A DNA stretch of 23,070 nt from an uncultured bacterium (GTDB taxonomy: Bacteria; Patescibacteriota; Dojkabacteria; CALFHW01): assembly GCA_937876695.1 (NCBI GenBank), contig CALFHW010000185.1, positions 1 through 23,070 of the forward strand, written 5' to 3'. A model generated the notes under the pieces. It ran no database searches. It had not been told where the DNA came from and saw only the letters and a list, made by a program, of their open reading frames with translations. The position numbers and the translations under genes were made by a program. Shown here in pieces: positions 1-6,600 of the stretch; positions within the stretch are counted from its first letter, which is position 1, and every line of letters begins with the position of its first letter.

Positions 1-32
1 TCAACAAACTGGTAATTAACTACTTATTAATA

Positions 33-59
33 TTAGCACTCTCGGGTGATAATTGCTAG
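33..59 (-). promoter_or_regulatory. Probable CIRCE element (HrcA operator)
   Basis: The left half TTAGCACTC (33-41) is a perfect CIRCE half-site. It is followed by exactly 9 bases and then AATTGCTAG (51-59), which matches the expected GAGTGCTAA at 6 of 9 positions. CIRCE is the binding site of the heat-shock repressor HrcA and normally overlaps the promoters of groESL, dnaK or hrcA operons. Here it lies just downstream, in minus-strand terms, of a terminator and upstream of whatever minus-strand gene begins beyond the left edge. I infer that gene is a chaperone or hrcA-type gene. The right half is imperfect and the gene is not visible. Confidence 0.55.
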
Positions 60-73
60 AGGCCGACACCAAC

Positions 74-99
74 AAAAATGTCTCCGAAGAGACATCTTT
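74..99 (-). terminator. Intrinsic terminator with TTCG tetraloop
   Basis: Read on the minus strand, ATGTCTC (95-89) pairs with GAGACAT (84-78) around the stable loop TTCG (88-85). A G-T and three A-T pairs extend the stem (96-99 with 77-74), and the T-run TTTTT lies at 78-74. It would end the transcript of the DUF192 gene and mutL. On the plus strand the following T-run is poor, so minus is the likely direction. Confidence 0.8.
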
Positions 100-104
100 G
101 CTTG

Positions 105-150
105 CACTTCTAACTATTTACTGCCTTGGAAGTAGTTAGACTTCCAACTA
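105..150 (-). other. Structured 3' region with alternative stems or a pseudoknot
   Basis: On the minus strand TTGGAAGT (147-140) pairs perfectly with ACTTCCAA (133-126), leaving a 6-base loop CTAACT (139-134). Downstream, TAGTTAGA (116-109) is an exact complement of TCTAACTA (140-133), which covers that loop plus one base on each side. The RNA could therefore form an H-type pseudoknot or switch between two stems. The outer arms also form an imperfect direct repeat (105-116 and 139-150). It lies between the DUF192 stop and the TTCG terminator, so it may be a 3' UTR element or the end of a small RNA. No known family is recognised. Confidence 0.45.
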
Positions 151-190
151 AATGTACTACATAGAAATATTTTATGCAAACAAATTATTA

Positions 191-811
191 TCAAAAATTT
201 AATTCTAGTTTATCTCCTGGTTTAAGCCTTAACAGCTTGTTCCTACCACCTTCAATTTCTAGTGCATACAAAATGGCCTTGCTAGATGGATAGGTTTTTT
301 CAGTATTTCGAGGTTTGGCGTTTTCATAGATGTCGGTGATAATTCCATCTTTATCTATGAATAAAATATCGAGAGGAATGAGGGTATCTTTCATCCAGAA
401 GCTGGCTTTGGCTTCTTGCTCAAACACGAAGAGCATGCCGTCAGTTTCTAGCTCAGTGCGGTTCATCAGACCGATTCTTCTCTCTTCTTCGGTGTCAGCA
501 ATCTCAGTTGATAGTTTTTCACCAGAAGGGAGTGTAATCTGAGCGCGTTCTGCTGATATAGGGTTTTTGGAAATAGCCTGTTGCTGTGGTTGGCTCTGTT
601 CCTGACCGTCCTGATGAATGTTGCTACTACCAGCGGGTTCCAATAGATTTTCACTTCCAGCAATCGCTGCCAGTACTCCGAAAATAAGCAGTACCAGCCC
701 CAAAACGGCAGCGATTATGGCCATGGCAATAGGCAGTAGGCCGGGTAGTTTGGCACTTAGGGTATCAGTTAGTGAGCTGCTTGCCTTGGTGCTACTAGTT
801 TTTTCTGACAT
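191..811 (-). CDS. DUF192 family protein, membrane-anchored
   Basis: This 206-residue protein has a short polar N-terminus, one strong transmembrane segment at about residues 24-51, and a polar Gln-rich linker. A DUF192 domain occupies about residues 95-206. Recognisable family marks are ADTEEERRIGLMNR, GMLFVF, SFWMKDTLIPLDILFID and the closing LKPGDKLEL. DUF192 proteins are small beta-rich domains of uncertain biochemical role, usually exported. The single N-terminal helix suggests the domain is held on the outer face of the membrane. The ATG lies 20 bases after the mutL stop and I see no clear promoter or Shine-Dalgarno sequence in the gap, so it is probably co-transcribed with mutL. The structured region and terminator follow at 74-150. 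Family assignment is secure; the function is unknown. Confidence 0.9.
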   Translation of the reverse strand: MSEKTSSTKASSSLTDTLSAKLPGLLPIAMAIIAAVLGLVLLIFGVLAAIAGSENLLEPAGSSNIHQDGQEQSQPQQQAISKNPISAERAQITLPSGEKLSTEIADTEEERRIGLMNRTELETDGMLFVFEQEAKASFWMKDTLIPLDILFIDKDGIITDIYENAKPRNTEKTYPSSKAILYALEIEGGRNKLLRLKPGDKLELNF

Positions 812-831
812 GAATTACACTAGCTAAAGTA

Positions 832-2619
832 TTACTTGATCCGATAGAACTTTTTCTCAATCTCAGATCTTGAGACCTCCCACACAATTGGCCTGCCGTG
901 CGGGCAGGTGTAAGGATCGGTACTATCCCAAAGGTCGGTAATGAGTTTAGTGATTTGGGGTTTCTCGAGTTTTTGCCCAGCCCTGATGCTGCCGTGGCAG
1001 GCCATAGTTGCAATCGCCCTTTTGACCTCATTCTCCAAGTTACCCAGATCAATTTCTTGCATTAGCTCGTCAAAGAATTTCTCTAGCCTGCCCAAAATGC
1101 CGTTTTTATCTAGGAGGAGCGCGGGGATGGAATTAATTTTAATATCTTGTTTACCTTGCAATTCCAGACCAAACAGTTCGCAATCAAAGCCGAGATTTTG
1201 CAGAGAGGTCAGTAATGCCTCGGGTTCACCGCCTTTTAAGTCCAGACTGATGTGCATAGGCAACAGCAGAGGTGCGGTCTCGATTCCTTTGTTAGTGTAT
1301 TGTTTTAGAAGCCTGTCGTATTTGACTCTCTCATCTGCAGCATGTTGATCCACCATAATTAGGCTATCTTCGCGGTCAAAAAGAATGTAGGTATTGAATA
1401 TCTGTAGGAAGTCTTGTGTTACTGGTGGAGCAGGTTGGAAACTCGTGGTTGTAGGGCTAGGTTCCAATAATCTTACGTTGTTAGTAGGATCTTTCTCTCT
1501 TAGAATCGCAGCTGTAAAGTCTATGGCTGCTCCAGTGCTTCTAGCAATGCTACCATTTGATCTTCCCCAACCAGATGTTTCCTTCTGGCTCGGTGCTTCT
1601 CGGCTCTCCGCTTGCCCCACAATCCCAATAAATCGACTCTCGAATTCGCTGCGCATATTTGTGCTGAGGATCTGGGCGGTTTGTCTGAGAATAGTACCAA
1701 AAATCGCCTTCTCATCGCTGAATTTGATCTCCTCTTTGCGGGGATGGACGTTGACATCGATATCTACTCCTGAAAAGTTTAACACCGCCACAAATGCAGG
1801 TCTTAGATCAGCCGGCAGCTTTGTCTCATAGCCTTTTTTGATCGCCGAGGCGATGAGTTGATCTTTGATGACGCGGCCGTTGACGATTACAATTTGGGGA
1901 GGCCTTTTTTGAGCATGTCTAGGGTGCGCAAGCGCCAGTTGCACCCCAGCACCTCTCAGGCTCTCCGGCGAATCTGAACCGGTATATAGCTCGTCCGTCT
2001 TAAGCCCCAAAGCCCATGCGCACCTAGATTCAAAACTATCTGGCTTAAGGTTGAAGATTTCTTTGCCGTCGACGATATACTCAAAACTGACCTCGGGCCT
2101 TGCACAGCTAATTGCTTTTAGAAAACTTCTAACTGCGCTCTCCTCGCTGCGGCTGGACTTTAGAAATTTTCTGCGAGCTGGGACTTTTCTAAACAGCGAC
2201 TTGACAGTAATAGTAGTCCCTTGGCTTCTACTGGCAGGCGCAATACTCCCATCACTCCAGACGAGCGCTTCCTCTTTGCTAGTCACAATCTCCACATCTG
2301 CAACTGCGGAGACACTTGCTAAGGCCTCTCCGCGAAAGCCGAATGAGCTGATGTTTTCCAGATCCTCGATACTGCTGAGCTTTGAAGTTGTGTGCAGCTG
2401 CGTGGCAATCGCCAGGTCTTCCCCGTCCATGCCGCTGCCGTTATCGATAATGCGGATTAGATCGATACCACCATTGAGTAGCTCCACAGTTATTTGAGTT
2501 GCACCCGCATCCAGCGAGTTCTCAACTAGTTCTTTTACTACAGATAGAGGTCTTTCCACTACCTCACCAGCAGCGATCTTGCTGACTAATTCAGCTGGTA
2601 ATTTTTTGATACTACCCAT
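832..2619 (-). CDS. mutL: DNA mismatch repair protein MutL, endonuclease type
   Basis: MutL links mismatch recognition by MutS to strand removal. The 595-residue product shows the GHKL ATPase at the N-terminus: AAGEVVERP, the metal-binding ELVENSLDAGA motif, DNGSGM and FGFRGEAL. A linker follows at about residues 330-400, then a C-terminal dimerisation and endonuclease domain. The nuclease signature reads DQHAADERVKYD; the family form is DQHA-x2-E-x4-E, so the last acid is Asp rather than Glu. The ACHGSIRAG and CPHGRP metal-site motifs near the C-terminus are present. This is the nicking type of MutL, as in bacteria lacking MutH. The start ATG lies 4 bases after the preceding stop, and an extended -10 ends 6 bases upstream, implying its own leaderless transcript. 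No mutS is visible in the window. Confidence 0.95.
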   Translation of the reverse strand: MGSIKKLPAELVSKIAAGEVVERPLSVVKELVENSLDAGATQITVELLNGGIDLIRIIDNGSGMDGEDLAIATQLHTTSKLSSIEDLENISSFGFRGEALASVSAVADVEIVTSKEEALVWSDGSIAPASRSQGTTITVKSLFRKVPARRKFLKSSRSEESAVRSFLKAISCARPEVSFEYIVDGKEIFNLKPDSFESRCAWALGLKTDELYTGSDSPESLRGAGVQLALAHPRHAQKRPPQIVIVNGRVIKDQLIASAIKKGYETKLPADLRPAFVAVLNFSGVDIDVNVHPRKEEIKFSDEKAIFGTILRQTAQILSTNMRSEFESRFIGIVGQAESREAPSQKETSGWGRSNGSIARSTGAAIDFTAAILREKDPTNNVRLLEPSPTTTSFQPAPPVTQDFLQIFNTYILFDREDSLIMVDQHAADERVKYDRLLKQYTNKGIETAPLLLPMHISLDLKGGEPEALLTSLQNLGFDCELFGLELQGKQDIKINSIPALLLDKNGILGRLEKFFDELMQEIDLGNLENEVKRAIATMACHGSIRAGQKLEKPQITKLITDLWDSTDPYTCPHGRPIVWEVSRSEIEKKFYRIK

Positions 2620-2623
2620 GCTT

Positions 2624-3595
2624 TTAGTATAGCAGTATCCGGGTGATTTCTCTGATTTCGGCCACTGCAGAAGTGGTAAGTCTTTGTTCGTTTAGTATGA
2701 CCAGAAGGTAATCTCGGCCGCTGTCAGTAAATATTAGAGCTGCATCCTGGTAAACACCATCAAGTGTGCCAATTTTACTGGCAATTTCGTAATCAGGTTT
2801 GACGGCCCTAACTGCTGCAGGGATGCGGTCTTGTAATTGTGGGATTTGTCTCTTCATTAGGTCTATAATTTGAACGGCGCTAGTTCTGTTTAGGTATCCA
2901 CCATCTTGTATATATGATTCGTAGAGCTTCTTATACACCTTGGCAATATCCGTGGCAGTTGTTATTTGTCCTGCTCTCTTCAACACTGCTCCAAACTCCT
3001 GCCCAATTAGACTTTGCGTGGCATTATATCCTCCCAACTCCCTCTCCATTATGCTGATGGCATCATTATTGCTCTCGGTGAGCATCAGTTCCATCACTTT
3101 AGCTAGGCTATAATTCTTGTTTTCGATGCGTACTAGTTTATTCAGCGATAATCCACTGGTCTCGGATCTCCTCATCACTAAAACCGCTAGTGCCACTTTA
3201 TATATACTCGCCGGCTTGCGGTTTCTTCCTTCCAGATGTAATACCTTATCTCCAGATTTCAGATCTTCAAAGTAGATGCTGTAGTTGTCGCTGATTTTTT
3301 TACTATTTAGGTAACTAACTAACTCCGCCTGCCTCGCAGCATACATTTCGGTCAGACTTTTGCCTGCAGAAAACTTCAGCACTTGTTCATTCTCATTCCA
3401 GCGGGCAGGTACTGGAATTAACCGGCCGACCTGGGTATTTATATTTGCAGAATTTATACTACTGGCTTCAACCCTCTGAGGTCTTTTATTCTCAGCCTCA
3501 TAGTAAGTAACTGCCAAAATTGACCAGGTCACGCAAAATGTAAACAACAGCACCGGCAAGCTGACGGCCAATAACCCTGTAAAAAGTTTCTTCAT
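2624..3595 (-). CDS. Class A beta-lactamase-like serine hydrolase, exported
   Basis: The 323-residue protein begins with a hydrophobic segment (about 5-30) that acts as a signal or membrane anchor. The penicillin-recognising serine hydrolase fold follows. The nucleophile motif SxxK is S120-I-Y-K123; the second motif SxN is S175-N-N177; the third, normally K[ST]G, appears as K274-I-G276 in a typical beta-strand context. This matches the beta-lactamase2 (class A-like) family, whose members include true beta-lactamases and cell-wall D,D-peptidase-like enzymes. Replacing Thr/Ser by Ile in the KTG motif argues against a standard beta-lactamase, so the substrate is open. It follows a terminator, has its own extended -10, and runs directly into mutL with a 4-base gap. 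Confidence 0.85.
   Translation of the reverse strand: MKKLFTGLLAVSLPVLLFTFCVTWSILAVTYYEAENKRPQRVEASSINSANINTQVGRLIPVPARWNENEQVLKFSAGKSLTEMYAARQAELVSYLNSKKISDNYSIYFEDLKSGDKVLHLEGRNRKPASIYKVALAVLVMRRSETSGLSLNKLVRIENKNYSLAKVMELMLTESNNDAISIMERELGGYNATQSLIGQEFGAVLKRAGQITTATDIAKVYKKLYESYIQDGGYLNRTSAVQIIDLMKRQIPQLQDRIPAAVRAVKPDYEIASKIGTLDGVYQDAALIFTDSGRDYLLVILNEQRLTTSAVAEIREITRILLY
2626..2634 (-). promoter_or_regulatory. Extended -10 promoter of mutL (leaderless)
   Basis: On the minus strand the sequence is TGC-TATACT, a good extended -10 (5 of 6 to TATAAT). It ends exactly 6 bases before the mutL ATG, which places the transcription start on the A of the start codon. It overlaps the last codons of the upstream serine hydrolase gene. 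No convincing -35 is seen. Confidence 0.6.
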
Positions 3596-3603
3596 CTACC
3601 TAA

Positions 3604-3612
3604 AATATAACA
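3604..3612 (-). promoter_or_regulatory. Extended -10 promoter of the serine hydrolase gene
   Basis: On the minus strand this is TGT-TATATT, 8 bases before the ATG. It lies directly behind the terminator of the giant gene, so transcription of the hydrolase must restart here. The implied leader is 0-2 bases. Confidence 0.6.
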
Positions 3613-3638
3613 AAAAGGGCGGCCTTTTGGCCGCCCTT
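3612..3638 (-). terminator. Intrinsic terminator of the giant surface protein gene
   Basis: A perfect 10-bp stem, AAGGGCGGCC with GGCCGCCCTT (3615-3624 and 3629-3638), encloses a 4-base loop. On the minus strand it is followed by TTTTT. It lies 41 bases after the giant gene's stop codon and separates that gene from the serine hydrolase. Confidence 0.92.
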
Positions 3639-3678
3639 GCTTACTTTTTTTACCGTTCTACAACGTTTGTGCTCTTAA

Positions 3679-6600
3679 CTATCTTTCCTCTCTGCGTCTA
3701 GTTAGGAAGAATACTATGATAAGTAAGATGATCAAGGCAACTGGAATGATGATGAGCCATGGACTAATTCCGCTAGCTTGGCTAGTTTGTCCATTTGTAT
3801 CATTCTGCCCAGCTACATTACCGCCATTGAACTCGTCTGCAGCAGCTCTACCGATAATTGCTGAGCTAGTAGTGGTCTGCTTGGTGCCAGTAGTTTTATT
3901 TTCGCACTCAACTGTGACTTTGTAGTTTCCACCCTGGCCGTAGCTATGGCGAACCTTGTTCTGTTCGATGCCCTCAAAGCTGACCTTTGCTGAGCCATCG
4001 CCGAAGTCCCAAGTGCAGACTAGATTTTCTAAGCTAGCGCCGGCAGTTGATAACGCGAATACTACGTCCTTACCTTCGTCAGCAAAGTAGTTATCTCCGC
4101 CTAGACTTAGAGTAAACTCTGCATTATCCCCTATACCTAAGATGGCTCCATCTTCCTGTGTATCAGTTCCTACTGTTCCGTCAGGTAGAGGGTTACCAGT
4201 ATTGTCAGTGCCGCCAGTGGTTCCACCAGTGACGTTGATAGTGATGTTGGCAGTACCGCAAGCTCCGTATAGGTTGTTCTCCTCGCAGATTCTAAGAACT
4301 GCTGCGTAGGTACCGTTGGCATATACTCTATTTGGAATTCCAGTTACTTGGTAGCTGACATTGTTTGGCTGGGTAATAGTTTGACCGAAGAAACCAGTTC
4401 CACCGAAGTTCATTCGAGCTTGGAAAGGATTACCAGGGTGGCCGTCAAAGGCTCCAGCTTGATCGGTAAAACTACCGCTAAAGCTAACTGCTTGACCTGC
4501 CGTTATGTTTAGAGTTGGAACGCTACCACCTGATACATTGGTAGCACTATTGCCGCCGACATTTGCAGTTAGAGTGACAGCTGGGTTGATATTGTCGATA
4601 GCAACTCTAGCAACTGCAGAAAGTGGGAAGTTAGCGAATCTAACTCTGATTTCTCTGCTGGCTGGATTATCGATGAAGAAGTTGTTGGTTCTGTTGTAGA
4701 AGTCGCCAAGTACGTAGTTTTGTACTCGGGCATTCTCATTTTGTGAACCAATTGGCAATCCAAATGCGCCGTAGGCCATGCTAGTAGCGTCATGCATTTG
4801 AGTCCAAGCTCCTCCGTCATGTCTAACTTCCCAGATCAAGGCGCTACATTGCTGTGATAGGCTCTCGCTAGGATCAGCTACTGAGTTGTTGCAGACTGTG
4901 GTGGCATTAACTCCTGCAATAACCTGGTCAAGTCTAGCTTCGTCGATTTCAAACCCGGCGATTGAGACACTAGGTAAGTTGGCAGTAATTGGTTGGTAGT
5001 TAGCGAAATTGACATCAGTGACGTCCTGACCTGAGGTAGAGATCACTACGCTCTGGCAAACTCCAGCTGCTGGCGCAGTCCAACCTACTTGGTTGACTTC
5101 GCAGATGCTGTAAGTGCCTGCATTTAGAGCTGTGAAGATGTATTCTCCAGCTGCGCCGGTAACTACTGACACTTCACCTCCATCAAATGCTTGATTACTA
5201 TTGGCGTCGATGAAGATAGTAAAGCCAGCTACTCCAGGCTCTACACCCATATCGTATACTCCATCTTGGCTAAGTGCAGGATTTGGGTTGCTGTCGTTGA
5301 ACTTGATTCCAGCGATGCTACCTAGCTCAAAGTTTAGGAAATCTACATCTGCTCTGTCGGTGTTGTAGGCTAAATCAACCCTCTGACATCTGTCAGCTAC
5401 TGTGGCTGTTACACCTGTATTTGCTACTACTTCAGTATTACCGCCAGTTACTGCAGTCTGCACAAAACCTGCTCTATCCTCTTCGCAGATATAATATGTA
5501 CCTGCTCTTAGATTCTGGAAACTGTAATCTCCGCTAGCGTCTGTGCTCTGTGTGCCTGCTGCTGCCCAGCTTGAGTTGTATAGATTAATAGTCCAACCAG
5601 CTAGATTGAAATCGCCAGCGTCATTAACTGAATTGCTGTTGTTGTCGATTACTTTGCTACCTGAGATGCTGCTTAGATCCTCGTTGTGAACTACGCAGTA
5701 GATTCTCTCGTTGACAGTGACGTCGATAGTATCGCTACCAACTGCTGCTCCTGGCATTCCAGTAGCGGTAAACTCACCTGGGTTGGCAGTAACTCTTGGA
5801 CCCCAAGCGGCAATCGTGCCGGCAGGACTGAATGGATTGATCATACATCTGGCCCATGAGAACTCGAATCCAGTAGGTACATTGATCTCGCTAATCTGGT
5901 ACTCACCGGCGTCTAACTCGGTGTATCTACCTGCAACTTGGTGACAGTTTGATGTCCTATTGAAGACATTGACTGTGTTACAAGATGAAGGAGTTGGATT
6001 GTCAATTGTGGTAGTGAAACTTGAACTAGTTGAATTGATCTGTAGATCTGAGGCAAAGCTGTTTTGGATGTATGGTGCAATTGCCACCGCTGGACCGATA
6101 TCTCCTACTACTTTGAACCAATAGATCTCAGATCTCAACAGTCTGTTTGTGAAAGTAATAGCAGGATTGCTGCCTGCCACTAGATTGACAGCGCTACCGT
6201 TAGTTCCACTATCACTTCTAGATCTGAACTCCCAGTTGGCTTGCATTGTCTCTGTTAGTGAGTACTGCCCAGGTAGGACGCTAAATGTGGTACATCCATT
6301 ATCTGCAGTGGCAGTGGCGGCTGTGGTTTGGTTTACATCTGCTGCTACAACTGAGATGACCATGTCTATATTTGCATTGTCACCATAGGCATTGTCGTAA
6401 ACTGAGAAGTTAAGAGGACCGCCTGTGTGTGTGTAGTAATGGGTATAGCTGTGACCTGCATTGTACATACCCCAATCGATGTTACTGCCGTTGATTTTAA
6501 CCTCTAGACCGCCGACAGTAGTTAGTTGATCGCCGTCATACCAACAATCACAACCTAGGTTTACAGCTCCCAGTGAGGCTGGTCTATAAGAGTAACCAGC

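Noticed and set aside
191..193. Recoded UGA as seen in some CPR lineages
   Set aside because: UGA ends the DUF192 frame exactly after the family's last strand. Trp and Gly are encoded by ordinary codons throughout.
941..1831. Long plus-strand open frames opposite mutL
   Set aside because: They lie antisense to well-conserved MutL motifs, and their translations show no recognisable domain.
4170..4200. Possible LPxTG-like sorting signal (LPDGT) in the surface protein
   Set aside because: It is about 150 residues from the C-terminal helix and does not fit LPxTG. The sequence before the helix has no such motif.
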